64,000 nt of DNA from Schistocerca nitens (GCF_023898315.1 NC_064621.1:130632521-130696520); one strand, 5' to 3'; positions 20,041 to 31,620 are shown, counted from the stretch's first letter. Notes: generated by a model from the sequence alone, not told the origin. Program-made: numbers and translations.

Positions 20041-20910
20041 TTAGCGTCGTTCGAATAATGTCGTGGACAATGAGAGTTCTTGGCAAAAGATCCCGACATG
20101 ACTCCAGTACAAGGAATCAAGTGCGATCGGATCAGGTGAAGAAGCTGATTATAAAACAAGCTCGCATTTTAATATCCAACTTGTAGCGGAAATCCGACGA
20201 ACGTGTTCAACATCCAGATGGGCAAAATTAACTGTCACTCATGTTAGAAACACACGTGTGCATTGCGTACAGTGTCTTTGCAGAGTTCTCTGTCTGCAGT
20301 CCTCATCGTATATGCCAACGAGTTCACCTGATTTCCGTACTATACGGTATTAGGCGCCTTGTTCGTAACAGACACTACAGCATACAAATAACAACTCTTA
20401 GTTACACATGTTCAGCTGGCACAGTTCACCCATGAGTTTGGGTTCGTAACTTTCGACTGATTTGTTCCTGCTTCTGGGTTCCTTTCCTCAGATTCTTAAG
20501 AGGTCACCTATAGGAAACGGGCTGATTTTGAATGAACATTAGTATGTTAATTTTTTACGAAAATAAACATTAATTTGTACAAAATCAAAGATTGGTAGCT
20601 TCTCTTTGGCTTACACCGTCAATTACGAAAAACTATGTCATACAATTAGTGACCTTCCTCTCGAATACAATTTTCAAATATCATCCTGAAGTTACTCATA
20701 ACTTTGGGCAACAGGCGTTGGTCAGTCAAACCCACCTGTTCTTTAGTGGCAGCTTTCAACGCCATTAGGCACTAATATTAGTCAACGTAGACACTTTCTT
20801 TCAAATACCGCAACTAGAAAAGGTCAGAAGCAGACATGTCTGGTGACCTTGGTGGCTTTGCACAACCCAGCTGAGATTAAACACTTCATTTGTTTATCCG
20901 TCGTCTCCGC
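20040..20910 (-). repeat. divergent direct repeat, copy 2 (old DDE transposon relic)
   Basis: Counterpart of 17030-17880 in the same orientation, 3 kb downstream. On the minus strand PPRSPDMSASDLF and YLKESVYVD give the final catalytic block, followed by LTDQRLLPKVMSNFRMIFEN, which resembles the C-terminal tail of such transposases. Confidence 0.75.
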
Positions 20911-20919
20911 TGCCTAACA

Positions 20920-21418
20920 AAAGAAAAAAAAAAGAAGAGTCCGGTTACAGTAATTGCCGCTATGGTACACATTCACGGGTGAGGAGTGAAGAGGTATTTC
21001 ATGAACTACGCCAGGTAGTTTGCTATGACTCATTTAAATGCAGATGCGTCTCATACCTAACAATATTGTATTTTGAACGTCTTCGAAGATCACTTGGATA
21101 CACGCAGTGGAGTCTTCTCGTTGTTGGAAGTTTCTACAGTCATACCTTCAATACGCGACACTGCCGTCTCGTATTACTATCCAAACTGGAGGAAAGTGAC
21201 TACTACACATGATAATATAGAAAGTAATCACGTGCGTCAAAAGGTTATTTACCTGTGATTAAAATCACGCAAATGACACGCAAACTAAACTCTTTCAGTT
21301 AAGTCCTCTGTACGTAGAAGGTCCCTTTTGTGCGGTGGTTACTCAATATAAATAATGTGGGTCTTTTCGAGTATTATTGGGTGCCTCTATCCACATGGCA
21401 TGAAGCAGTAATTTCGTA
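20920..21418. other. unassigned stretch
   Basis: Overlapping short frames at 20979-21258 have no recognised domain or splice context. Confidence 0.35.
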
Positions 21419-21471
21419 TCCCCCCCCCTCTCCCCCCCCCCCCCTGCCTCACACACACACACACACACACA
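21419..21471. repeat. poly-C tract followed by (CA)n microsatellite
   Basis: Runs of C broken by single T residues (21421-21446) lead into about ten CA units (21452-21471). Confidence 0.95.
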
Positions 21472-21690
21472 CTTCTCGTGAGTGACATCAACTTTGTAAT
21501 CGGTAATTTTCAGAAGTCACCACCTTCACACTCACACTTCTCGCCCACACACCTATACTCCTCGTGAGTAACGACGTCTCTGCAATGAATAATTTTCGGA
21601 AGTCATTCCATTAAAATAACGAGCTCGCTGTAGCGCCAATCGCCAACTGATAATGCACATAAAGACGGACGCTTTTTGAAAAAATTAAAA

Positions 21691-21939
21691 AGGGGAAATA
21701 AGGATTTGGGAAAGACCAATAAGGTATCAATACCGTCGAAGATACGAAAAGGACTGACCATAATTTCACATTCGCTACGTTAGAGCTACGTTGTACGAAT
21801 ATGGCACACGAGGGAAACAAGGATTTGGGAAAGACTAGTAAGGTATCAACGCCGACAGAGATACGAAAAACAGAAAGAAACTGGCCATAATATCCCATCC
21901 GCTACGATGGAGCTGCGTTGGACGAATATTGCACACGAT
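21691..21939. repeat. tandem duplication, about 120-127 bp unit
   Basis: Units 21691-21811 and 21812-21939 share GGATTTGGGAAAGAC, AAGGTATCAA, GATACGAAAA and ACGAATATKGCACACGA. The second is about 8 bp longer. Sequence drift suggests an old local duplication. No coding potential seen. Confidence 0.85.
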
Positions 21940-22800
21940 CGAAACCACACACACAAGAAAGGAAAGAATCAGCGCTCGCCGGCAACGTGTATGCTTGCAC
22001 GTTGCCCATCCATATTACGTTCACATGTGAAGCCAGAATAACCAATATTGTTTACCCGCACCCACGGGTAGCCTTGATCACTTTGTATTTCATTCTTGTT
22101 CGTTATTTTTATCTGGGTTTTGAAACTTTTCGAAACAACAGTCTGGCCTGTCTTTATTAACTCCCCGCGAGAACCCTACTGTTCGTAGGCGGGAAGAAAC
22201 AAAACAACCAATCGCTTTGGGCGATCTGAAGCGTGACATTTTCTCGCGCGCGGGAGACCGCAGTTGTAGGCCTATCGCCGCTCGTCGTCTCAACGCACGA
22301 ACGTGGATTCACGCGCAGGCGGCTATTAATCTCTTAGGTCTGACACACCAGAACAAATGTTATATACGGCAGCGGGCACTGGACCGGCTGAGATTACCGC
22401 GGAAATCACCGAACGAGGGTGTGGCGGTCGGGGTTGGCTGCCAGGGAGATTTGCGATATCATTGTTACAGGAAGGGGTGGTGCCACATATAGCTCAGTCC
22501 GTGCTAACCACTGGCGCGAGGGCCTCCCAGTTCAAAGGCTTGTTAGTGTAATTAGACGGGCGCTCGCCCCGCAGACCGGTTCGAAAGCGAGGGCGGGAGC
22601 GAGGGATCGGACGCTTAATCATTCAGCTCCCAGCACGTGATGCGCCACCCCTACTTGTCACTCACCCTGCATTGTTGGGTGCTACTCACAATCTTTTTTA
22701 TTTTTAGAAATGGGGGAGTGAGATATTTCGAGAAGTGAATTTAGACTGCTAACTGAAGAGTACTTGGCTTCCTTTGTCAATTTTTCTGTGCATTTAGACG
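21940..22800. other. unassigned, moderately GC-rich stretch
   Basis: No TE recognised. A weak tRNA-like arrangement near 22488-22555 was examined and rejected. Confidence 0.35.
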
Positions 22801-22935
22801 GACCCCCTAGTGTGTTTGATGTGTGTGGGTGTGGTCAGGGGATGGGGGGGGGGGAGGGTGTGTGTGAGGGGTGAGTGATAGGTGAGGAGAAGGGGGTACG
22901 TGTGCGCGAGGGAAATGGCGGGGGAAGGGGTAGGC
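22800..22935. repeat. G-rich purine tract
   Basis: Dense G runs including a 10-base G run near 22845 and repeated GGGTGTG/GTGAGGGG elements. Could form G-quadruplexes on the plus strand; this is inference from sequence only. Confidence 0.6.
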
Positions 22936-23224
22936 GCAGGGAGTGGCCGACGTGTATTTGAGATAATCGGATTGTCGGTGGGACTCTGATCACCTGAAGA
23001 GCACAGTAGGGGGTTGGCCAGATGACGTGGCATCCCTCTTTTCACGGCCAGGCGTCGGCGCTGGTAAGGGATGCAACCGAGACTACTAGAGGGGAGGGAA
23101 GTCTGCTGCAGGCTCAATTTTTACCGCGAGGGGATTAATCCTCACCTGCGCGTCGGCGAGATCCTTCCCAGCCACTGTGGAATTAGGCTGCCCGCCGCTG
23201 ACCGTCGGTGCCAAGCCGAGCGTC

Positions 23225-23365
23225 AACTTGTTCCTCCTATTTGCCCGTAATTCCCGCTAATTAGGGGATAACGTTTTTCTCGCTCGCCGCCCTAATCCTG
23301 CAATAATGAACGCCCCGCCGCCGCTCCTTGTAATTCTCCGTTAATTATAAACTAATGTTGTCTTG
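23225..23365. promoter_or_regulatory. cluster of TAAT/TAATTA motifs in GC-rich context
   Basis: Seven TAAT cores occur within about 130 bp (for example CGTAATTCCCGCTAATTAGG and TGTAATTCTCCGTTAATTAT) inside otherwise GC-rich DNA free of recognised TEs. TAATTA is the core of many homeodomain binding sites. A regulatory role is inference only. Confidence 0.3.
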
Positions 23366-23369
23366 CCGG

Positions 23370-24410
23370 GTTGCACGTAAGCCGCTTGCTCAGAGGACAA
23401 TGGCATCGTCGCCTGGGGCCGCCTTACACAAGTAATTATTCCCTGGTGACGGACGTTTGTGGCACCACGTTACGTCACACAGTAACCCTTACGTGTTGGA
23501 TCGCCTTGTTACTTAACATGTTGAATAGTAAGGAACATCATTGGGTATCTGTATAGCACTACACTATTTTGGATATCTCAGTGATGTAGATTATAACACT
23601 CACTGTTAGTACGCTTCTACACCGATATGCAATTTCCTGATATTCACCCACATGGACTTCTTTTTCTTACAGAAACGCGAAAAAAAATTATCAGAACAGG
23701 AGGTTGACGGCTTCTTAATGTGATTATTGATTATCATATTTCTGAAATTCGATGTTTGCTAGCTATATTTGGGTTTTTACAACTCCGCCGTATCCAAAGA
23801 AAAATGAAATTCCTCTTTGTTTCTTTCTTCGATGAACTCGTTTCATTGCTGTAAAGTTTTATACAAAGCCTGTGGTTCATTTTCTTTTTCTTTTTTTTTT
23901 TTGTGATTCTCGGACTGAGATTACATTAATTGTGAAGTTGGAATTGTGCAGCTTGGCCTGCTTTTGGTCGTTTTATTGGTTGATTTATGTCACCTAAAGT
24001 AGTGAAAAGAATGTATGTTTTAGTTAGAAGAACAATTGTTTTCGTATGATTTTTCCTACCTTATAAGTAATTTATGTTCTGTACTTAAATTTTTCCATCG
24101 CACTGCTCATCGTCGGTGTTAATGAAACTGAAAACCTAGGTTATTAAACAGCTTTTTATGAAATCTTACACCGTAACCTAGTAGGCTTACTTCTAAATGG
24201 CATTTTTCCATTTGTTATAAGGGAGTCTCCGCATTGCACCCCACCTCACATTTTGTGGTAAGGTGGCCCAGTGGATACCCTGTCAAGAACGGAACACAGA
24301 TCTAGCATAAAAACAGGAAGAAAGTGCAGTGATCTGTGGAAAAAAGCAAAATAGAAACCAAGCTCAAAATGTGCAATATTGATGAAACGTGAATAGCCGT
24401 GACGTCGTGG
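23370..24410. other. unassigned stretch
   Basis: T-rich runs at 23880-23902; otherwise no recognised gene or repeat. Confidence 0.35.
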
Positions 24411-24411
24411 T

Positions 24412-24600
24412 TAACGCCGGCACGGTAGCTCAGCGTGTTCGGTCAGAGAGCTGGTTGGCCTCTGTAATAAAAAACTGAGTGGAAGGATCAACAAACGAAC
24501 TTGAACCGATGTCATATGACGTCCGCAACGACCAAACACAACGATCAACAACGAACAAAAATGCAAAAAAAAGTGGTTACCGTGTTGACATTTAAGCCGG
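24412..24600 (+). mobile_element. tRNA-derived SINE (family D)
   Basis: Starts ACGCCGGCACGGTAGCTCAG (A-box region) and carries the CTCTGTAATAAAAAACTGAG body and an A-rich tail (GAACAAAAATGCAAAAAAAA). I recognise this as a common grasshopper SINE. A partial copy lies at 16374-16440. Confidence 0.7.
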
Positions 24601-24639
24601 ACGAGCTGTGTTTAAACCTCCCTCACGCAATTTAGTTTT

Positions 24640-25312
24640 ATTTATTTATTATTATATGATAGCGGAACAAACACTGGTAGCAGGTACTTCTGTCAAATAT
24701 CTGGGAGTATGCGTACGGAACGATGTGAAGTGGAATAAACACATAAAATTAATTGTTGGTAAGGCGGGTGCCAGATTGAGATTCATTGGGAGAGTCCTTA
24801 GGAAATGTAGTCCATCAACAAAGGAAGTGGCTTACAAAACACTCATTCGACCTACATTTGAGTATTGCTCATCAGTGTGGGATCCGTACCAGGTCGGGTT
24901 GACAGAGGGGATAGAGGAGATCCAAAGAAGAGCGGCGCGTTTCGTCACAGGGTTATCTGGTAAGCGTGATAGCGTTACGGAGATGTTTAGCAAACTGAAG
25001 TGGCAGACTCTGCAAGAGAGGCGCTCTGCATCGCGGTGTAGCTTGCTGTCCAGGTTTTGAGAGGGTGCGTTTCTGGATGAGGTATCGAATATATTGCTTC
25101 CCCCTACTTATACCTCCCGAGGAGATCACGAATGTAAAATTAGAGAGATTCGAGCGCGCATGGAGGCTTTCCGGCAGTCGCTCTTCCCGCGAACCATACA
25201 CGAGTGGAACAGGAAAGTGAGGTAATGACAGTGGCTCGTAAAGTGCCCTCCGCCACACACCGTTGGGTGGCTTGCGGAGTATAAATATAGATGTAGATGT
25301 AGATGTACAGGC
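24640..25312 (+). mobile_element. LINE 3' end with (TGTAGA)n tail
   Basis: A 5'-truncated non-LTR retrotransposon ending in GATGTAGATGTAGATGTAC. The open part encodes the reverse transcriptase thumb region; after 25058 the frame is shifted, but the sequence continues to the family 3' end with CGTTGGGTGGCTTGCGGAGT. Confidence 0.88.
24658..25059 (+). pseudogene. LINE reverse transcriptase C-terminal relic
   Basis: Reads VKYLGVCVRNDVKWNKHI, KAGARLRFIGRVLRKCSPST, KEVAYKTLIRPTFEYCSSVW and a final QRRAARFVTGLSGK, the conserved end of Jockey/CR1-like LINE ORF2 proteins. The palm domain and endonuclease are missing. A near-identical arrangement occurs at 30110-30610. Not a host gene. Confidence 0.88.
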
Positions 25313-25319
25313 TTCAGTA

Positions 25320-25749
25320 AGGCAGAAATAGTCGATGAGCAGGAAGCTATCGCAGCTCCAATATTCTCAGACTCTTCATACACGCAGAACTGCTACGGGA
25401 CACAAGGAAGTCATTATAGCACTCACATAACAGCAATGCCTTGATTTCTAAGGTATACAACGCTCAAAATTAGTCTCGTACTCGGCCCGTTTCTGATCTC
25501 TATCCGCCATGCATTACACAGTAGTTTGCACTATATTTATCATAAATGTATGAACTATGTTGTGACTATTTTGTAATAGTATAGCAACACCGCTGTGAAA
25601 AGCATTACTATGTCACACAAAATGGCTCAGATGCTTCAACTTTTCCATTTCTGCTGTCAAATTAGCGAAACAGTCTCAGTCTGCAGATACTGCATCACCT
25701 CCCCCTCCTCCTCCGCATCTGTGACTGAGTTCGGTGGCCTGTGTTGCAG
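25320..25749. other. intron-like sequence upstream of candidate exon
   Basis: Carries a pyrimidine-rich tract (CACCTCCCCCTCCTCCTCCG at about 25697) shortly before the acceptor CTGTGTTGCAG ending at 25749. No TE recognised. Confidence 0.45.
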
Positions 25750-25896
25750 AACTGAGGATGGCGCCTGGCAGCCGGACCATGCCAGCGAGGGCGTGGGGAA
25801 TTCCCACGCGCTTGCTAGCTACCGCATTTTGGGCCGCAATGTTGGCAGCAGTGGGACGCTGCGCCGGTACCGCCCTGCTCCAGCAGTTGGACAAAG
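25750..25896 (+). CDS. candidate host exon: start codon and signal peptide
   Basis: The only non-TE coding candidate. A strong acceptor (TGTGTTGCAG) precedes the exon, ATG is at 25758 and the donor AAAG/GTAAGT follows at 25897. Translation gives 46 residues plus one base, so the intron is phase 1. The peptide has a basic N-terminus, a hydrophobic core (LLATAFWAAMLAAVG) and a plausible signal peptidase site around GRCAG. Codons are GC-rich, unlike the surroundings. A phase-1 intron just after the signal peptide is common in genes for secreted and cell-surface modular proteins. The gene was not recognised; partner exons are not in view. An upstream 5' untranslated exon is implied by the acceptor. 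Confidence 0.55.
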
Positions 25897-26950
25897 GTAA
25901 GTCACTCACTGCGTTACCTACACTGCAGAGTTGCCCTTGTTGCAACGAGCTTCAAACTAAAATCCGGGTAGTTACTAGCTGGATGGATTATATCGTATAT
26001 GTGAGGATATCAGGTGTTTTCAGTTATATATTGTTTCATTTCCCTTAACCCTTTTCATCTCTTTTCCTTGTTCGTTTTTTTTATGTTCCTAATCTGTTTT
26101 GTGTTACTCAAAATGCCGCTGGACCTACTAATTACGATATTACTTTTTATACTTCCTGGATGTATGCCCTACACCGTTAGAAGAGTGCATGGTGAAAAGG
26201 ACCTACATGTGTTTTAATGTATTTATGGGTTAATGCATACATAACGCAGTGCTGAAACTGTCATACAAACAGAAGAATCGACAGAGATTTAACGTTGTCC
26301 CTAGATACCTCACTGTAATTCATAAGTATTCAGTATTCTCACATTGGGATACTTAATAAGATACGTTGTTGCACAAAGCAAATACGTATATCATAACAAA
26401 TTTGAGTGTATTTCATAATGAGAGGAACAATCAGGGGATCCAGTAAATAAACTTCAGACTCCATCAAGAACGAAAGGTAACTAATTGATTGAAAGGACAA
26501 GAGAATAAGATTTACTGTAGAACACGGCACATGTCAGTGTCTTATAGAACATTCAAACAAGATTTATATTAGCTGAAACTACAATAATTTCCGTTGAAGT
26601 AATTTCTGAGTCACGTATTTCCTTTGATACAAGCTTTTCCATATCACTGAAAATCGTGATTTCTCTTGTTCGAAAGCAACATAACAGTTGTAGACACAAA
26701 AATATATCTGTAAATTTAGGATTTCATTTCCTGTAAATAGATAATACCAAGCGTACCTTTGGATGCAAAAGCACTTGAAACATAACATTCCACACATCTA
26801 CACTCAACAGTACGCCAGTCCTCAATAGTAAGCTACTATGGTGAAGAACAGATATCTCAAAGTATTACTACGTCTACGCCACACAACGTTATAGCAACCA
26901 GAAAAATCCGCATTGGGGGTGCTTTGCTTATCCGAGTGACTCGTAATCCA
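25897..26950. other. intron-like unassigned AT-rich stretch
   Basis: Begins with the donor GTAAGTCACT. No repeat family is recognised before the next element. Confidence 0.4.
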
Positions 26951-26959
26951 TACATATAA

Positions 26960-27903
26960 TAACAGGGGATGTATTTATTTATATATGTATGTACATATGA
27001 ATGTATGTAAGTCCCACATTTCCTCCCAAAACATTGGATCGATTTCACCCAGACTTGGCACACTTATCACATACTGTCTGAAAAGAATAACTGTAAGGGG
27101 GGAGGGGCGGGGAGGGGAAAGTAAAGTAGCTCACGACGCACAGATCACCGAGTATTTGAGAATGAGAACACTCAGTGACATACAACAAACCTCACGCATA
27201 ACTTCAAACACTCACGGGATTTCTTCTCGCTGACAGCCACCGCAAACTGATGAAAGGAAAAAAAAGGTTACCGCTTACTACATTTTCAATGTCCATGAAG
27301 TAAAACTGCCGTATCAGGCATGAAGTTTTAATTTAATACTTCCGCACTACTGTCTCTATTCGTAACATATTTTGCAGACACTACCCACATGCCACTGGAC
27401 GTATCAGAAAAATTATATCGTTGTACGATACATATTTCGGAGAAATGACGTGATAAACAATAAGCTGTGTGAACGAAACTGCAGGGTGAAATTAGTTAAG
27501 AGATACAAATGAAAAATGTGCGTACGTGAACAAAACCATGGTAACAAGCTGCTCCTAAACCCATCGATGGATTACAACTAAACTTGGTACATATGTTACT
27601 TACAGTCTGTAAACATTGTAAATACTGTGAGCATAAGAATCAGAAAGCTCCTGTTGATGTGAGGGTGACATGAAGAACAGAGAGAAGAGGAACTGGATAG
27701 ACAGAAAGGGGAAGGAGGAGATAGACATAAGTAAGAGAGAGGAGGAGATTGGACAGAGAGAGGAGTAGGGGGAATGAACTGAGAGAGGACGAGGAGGAGA
27801 AGACAGGATGTGTTGGGAGGGGGAGGATGCCAGAGGGGAAGGAGATGGACTAGTAGAAGAGTGGAATAAATACATACTGGACAACGCCAGGTACTCAGCT
27901 AGT
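26960..27903 (+). mobile_element. Helitron-like non-autonomous repeat with purine-rich body
   Basis: Ends GGACAACGCCAGGTACTCAGC followed by CTAGT at 27899-27903: a decayed short palindrome, then a CTAG end, as in Helitrons. A GAGGAGGA-type purine tract (27640-27860) precedes the end. The inverted copy at 37143-38555 has the same order: CTAG end, pyrimidine tract, then a segment with CAGACAGTAAGTAACATGTG-type sequence. The 5' boundary is uncertain. No Rep/helicase is present. Confidence 0.45.
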
Positions 27904-27904
27904 A

Positions 27905-28338
27905 AAATTTGATGAAACAGCGATGGTTGCTGTCGTTTCCAGTACCTGGAATTGTGCCTGAAGGAATCCATTAAATTCGGTTGGTTGATTATTTGGTTGA
28001 TTATCTTATTAATAGGAACAATACCTATCACCAGAGAAATTCGTGGAAGCCTGCGCAAATCTGTTTTGAAACACAACATCTTTTTCACACAGTCGGCAGA
28101 ATATTTTTATGTTTACTTACTTCATCGACACTTCGTTTTTGTTTACCTTTACCACCGGTAGCGCTGTTTGCGCTTTCTGCAGGACCTAAGGAACTTGGCA
28201 CATGCGCAGAGTAGACTATGTTGGCCTGTATAGGGGTCTTGGCTCCAGTGTAAATCCACCAGCATTGGTCGATATTTCCGTCGTCCAGATTTCCCCTTCT
28301 CCATCTACAACCAACAGATCCCTGTAATATAACAGGGT
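27905..28338. other. unassigned spacer
   Basis: No gene or repeat recognised apart from a short GGTTGGTTGATTATTTGGTT stretch near 27980. Confidence 0.35.
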
Positions 28339-28499
28339 ACACTGACGAAAAAAATCGCAACACGAAAAAAATAATTGATACAGAGCAATTAAATTACAGG
28401 ACTGCATTTGTCTAGTTAACGTATTTACGTGGTTAGCATTACAAGATCACAAGTTAATATAAGCTCGATTTAAGCCATTGCAAATGTGAAATACTGATA

Positions 28500-29180
28500 C
28501 ATTAATGGCCGGTGTAACATCCAGAATGTTGAAAGCAAATATGCAAACGTGCATGTATAGTGTTGTGCAGGCGCCGGATATCAGTTTGTGGAATAGAGGT
28601 CCATGGTTGTTGCACTTGATCGGTCAGCACAGGGACGGTTAATACTGTTTGTAGATGATCCAGCAATTGTTGTCCGATGATGTCCCATATGTGCTCGATT
28701 GGAGAGAGATCTGTTGCTGAGCAGGCAAAGGCAACATGCTGAAACTCTGTAGAGCGTGTTGGGTTACAACTGCGGTATGTGGGAAAGCGCTATCCTGTTG
28801 GAAACACACCCTGGAACGCTGTTCATGAATGGCAGCACAACAGGTCGAATCACGAAACTGACATACCAACCACCAGTCAAGGTGCGTGAGATAGCAACGA
28901 GAGCGCTACCGCTGTCATACTAAATAGCATTTCTGACTATAGCTCCCGGTGTAGGTCCAGTGTGTCCCGTACGCAGACATGTTGATTGTAGGTCCTCAAA
29001 TGGCCTCCTAACCAACACACGGCCATCACTGTCACGGAGACAGAACCCACTTTCATCAGAAAACACGACAGACGTCCACCCTGCACTGCAATGAGCTCTC
29101 GCCTGACAGCACTGAAGTCGTGACTAGCGGTGGTTTGCTGACAGTGGGATGCACGCTACAGGGCGTCTGGCTCGGAGCTG
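28500..29180 (-). pseudogene. Tc1-like transposase relic, catalytic part
   Basis: Minus-strand pieces: VVFSDESGFCLRDSDGRVLV (first Asp), TGHTGPTPGAIV, CFQQDSAFPHTAVVTQHALQ (second Asp, Asn changed to Ser), then in a shifted frame TDLSPIEHIWDIIGQQLLDH (Glu). Several indels separate them. N-terminal remnants (GCRRPRDTTEREGHSV) lie out of place at 29620-29720. Confidence 0.75.
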
Positions 29181-29363
29181 TCATTGAAGTAATCGATTTG
29201 TAACAGTTCGTTGTGTCAGTCTGGTGCCAGCTACTACTTAAATTGCTATATTTAAGTGATTAATATTACAAGACCACAAGTTAATGTAAGCTCGAGGTAC
29301 GCCATTGCAAATGTGAAATACTGGTATATTAATGGCCGGTGTAACATCCAGAATGTTGAGTGC

Positions 29364-29564
29364 GGCCGGCCGCAGTGGCCGAGCGGTTCTAGGCGCCTCA
29401 GTCCGGAACGGCGCGACTGCTACGGTTGCAGGTTCGAATCTTGCCTCGGGCATGGATGTGTGTGCTGTCCTTAGGTTAGTTACGTTTAAGTAGTTCTAAG
29501 TTCTACGGGACTGGTGATCTCAGATGTTAAGTCCCATACCGCTCAGAGCTATTTGAACCATTTG
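29364..29564 (+). mobile_element. SINE-A copy with TSD
   Basis: Flanked by TGAGTGC at 29357-29363 and 29565-29571. Head GGCCGGCCGCAGTGGCCGAG with A box, B box GGTTCGAATCTTG, then the AGGTTAGTTACGTTTAAGTA body and an AGAGCTATTTGAACCATTTG end. A good reference copy of the family. It splits one copy of the duplicated Tc1 block. Confidence 0.92.
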
Positions 29565-30099
29565 TGAGTGCAAGTATGCAAACGTGCATGTATAGTATTG
29601 TACAGGCAGCACGATACACACGGCACATACGTCAGACACTGTGGCCTTCCCTCTCGGTAGTGTCACGTGGCCGTCTGCAGCCCTCTCTTCTTGTGACCGT
29701 ACACTTTCGTAGCCATTGCCACCAGTAGTCATCTATAGTGGTTACATTCATGCCAAGTCTTTCCGTATTATCGCAGAAGGAACATTCAGCTTGTCATATC
29801 TCTATTACAGCGACCTCATTCAAATTCAGTCGCCTTATCCGCGTTCTTCACAAACATCAACTACCCCGTCCAGCCTCAAAGGTAACTAACACTCGCTACC
29901 GTCACAGCGTGCATTTAAAGCAAACTTGATTATGCTCTTGAAGGATGTGCACAGATGACGCCGTTACCTATAGGAAAGTAGCAACGCCAGAAGGTAGTAA
30001 CGATTTGCAGAATGACCTCCACAGAACTCATGAGTGGGGCAGGCTCTGGCAGATGCCCCCTGAAAGTAAGCAAATGTAACAACATTCGTGCACACACAG

Positions 30100-30775
30100 G
30101 AAAAGAATCCCACTATTGTACAGTTACACTATTGATGACAAACAGCTGGAAACAGTATCTAGCGTAAAATATGTAGGAATACCTATCCGGAGCGACCTTA
30201 AGCCGAAGAACTGCTCAAAACAAATAGTGGGGAAAGCAGATGCTAGACTCAGATTAATACTAAGAATCTTGAGGAAATATAACTCGTCCACGAAGGAAGT
30301 GTCTTATAAGGCACTTGCTCGACCGATTCTTGAGTACTGTTCATCTATCTGGGATCCCCATCAGGTAGGACTGATAGAGAAGATAGAGAAGATCCAACGA
30401 AGAGAGGCGCGTTTCGTTACGGGACCGTTTAGCCGGCGCGAGAGCATTACGGAGAAGCTCAACAAACTTCATTGGCAGTCATTACAAGAGAGGCGTTGGG
30501 CATCACGGAGAGATTTATCATTGAAATTTCGAGGCAGCACTTCCCGGGAAGAGTCGGACAACGTATTACTTCCTCCTACATACGTCTACCGTAATGACGA
30601 CGAGGAGTAAAATGCGAGCAGTTAGAGCCTATACGGAGGCTTGCCAACAATGATTCGTCGTAACCGCTGTTCGCGAGTGGAACACGTTTGGAGGGCTCAG
30701 ATAGTGTTACAAAAGTACTCTCCGCCACACGCCATTAGGTGGAATGCGGAGTAGGATGTAGAAGTAGACGAAATT
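30100..30775 (+). mobile_element. LINE 3' end, second well-read copy
   Basis: Open from 30116 to 30610: SVKYVGIPIRSDLKPKNCSK, KADARLRLILRILRKYNSST, KEVSYKALARPILEYCSSIW, RREARFVTGPFSRRESITEK. Then the 3' end CGCCACACGCCATTAGGTGG and a GGATGTAGAAGTAGACG tail. Same family as 24640-25312. Dead by truncation; it lies within the Tc1-like relic. Confidence 0.88.
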
Positions 30776-30989
30776 TGAAGATGTAGAAACACGCCTATCA
30801 ACTTACGTTCATGTCGCACAACTCCTTCTTGGCGTTAAGATGTTTTTTCCGTCAGTGTATTTAGTACTAACCTCTGAGAAAAAAGTAACATCGAAGGCTC
30901 ATCTCCTTACCATCCAACACAAGTCCGAAAACGCCTAAAAGAACTAAAACTACTAACAGGCCGCACCCGGGGTCTACATCCTACTACCA

Positions 30990-31620
30990 CTACAGTTGTT
31001 GCTATGATCTTCAGTCCGAATACAGGCTTGATGCAGCTCTCCATGCTGCTCTAACCTGTGCAAGCCTCTTCATGTCCCAATAACCACTGCGACCTGTATC
31101 TTTCTGAGTTTCCTTACTGTATTCATCTGTTGGTCTTCTATTACTACTTTTACTCCCCTCGCTTCCAGTACTAAATTATCGCTCCCTTCACGTCTCAGAA
31201 TGTGTCCTGTCAACCAATCGCTTCTTCTAGTCAGGTTTTGCATAAATTTCTATTCTCCCCGATTCCGTTCAGTACCTCCTTATGAGTTATTTTTCTGTTA
31301 TACAACATTTTAAAAGCTTCTAATCTCTTCCTCTCAAAACTGTTTATCGTCCACTTTCACTTCCATATTGACTGCATTCCGCAGAAATAGACTTCCTAAC
31401 AGTTAAATCTACATTAGATGTTAACACATTCCTGTTCTTCATAAACGCTGTTCATGCCACTGCCAGTCTACATTTTGTATCCCCTGTAATTCGGCCGTTA
31501 TCACTTATTTTGCTGCCGAACTAGCAAACCTCATCTGCTACTTTAAGTGTCTCGTTTCCTAATCTAGTTTCCTCAACATGACCTGATCTGATTCGACTCC
31601 ATTGTCCTTATTTTGATTTT
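30990..31620 (-). mobile_element. RTE-type LINE 3' relic
   Basis: The minus strand parallels RTE copy A: RLGNETLKVADEFC, GSKISDNGRITGDTKCRLAV, VLTSNVDLTVRKSI, and a 3' end GAGAGCTGCATCAAGCC then GGACTGAAGATCATAGCAAC with a short trinucleotide tail. Stops and indels throughout. Confidence 0.75.

Larger units (their letters stand above)
28340..30857 (-). mobile_element. rearranged Tc1-like relic with nested SINE and LINE
   Basis: Inverted ends CACTGACGAAAAAAATCG (left) and the mirror of CACTGACGGAAAAAACAT (right) with TA on both flanks. The minus-strand transposase is in pieces. A sub-terminal block is present twice in direct orientation: 28440-28590 and 29265-29363 plus 29572-29615. The second copy is split by a SINE. 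A LINE 3' end fills 30100-30775. Probably an internal duplication or two overlapping copies. Confidence 0.7.

Noticed and set aside
22488..22560. tRNA-like sequence (TAGCTCAGTCCG ... AGTTCAAAGGC)
   Set aside because: Stems do not fold convincingly and no second copy supports a SINE.
26579..26797. Short frames taken as host exons in 26-28 kb
   Set aside because: No splice sites with coding-like composition; AT-rich background frames.
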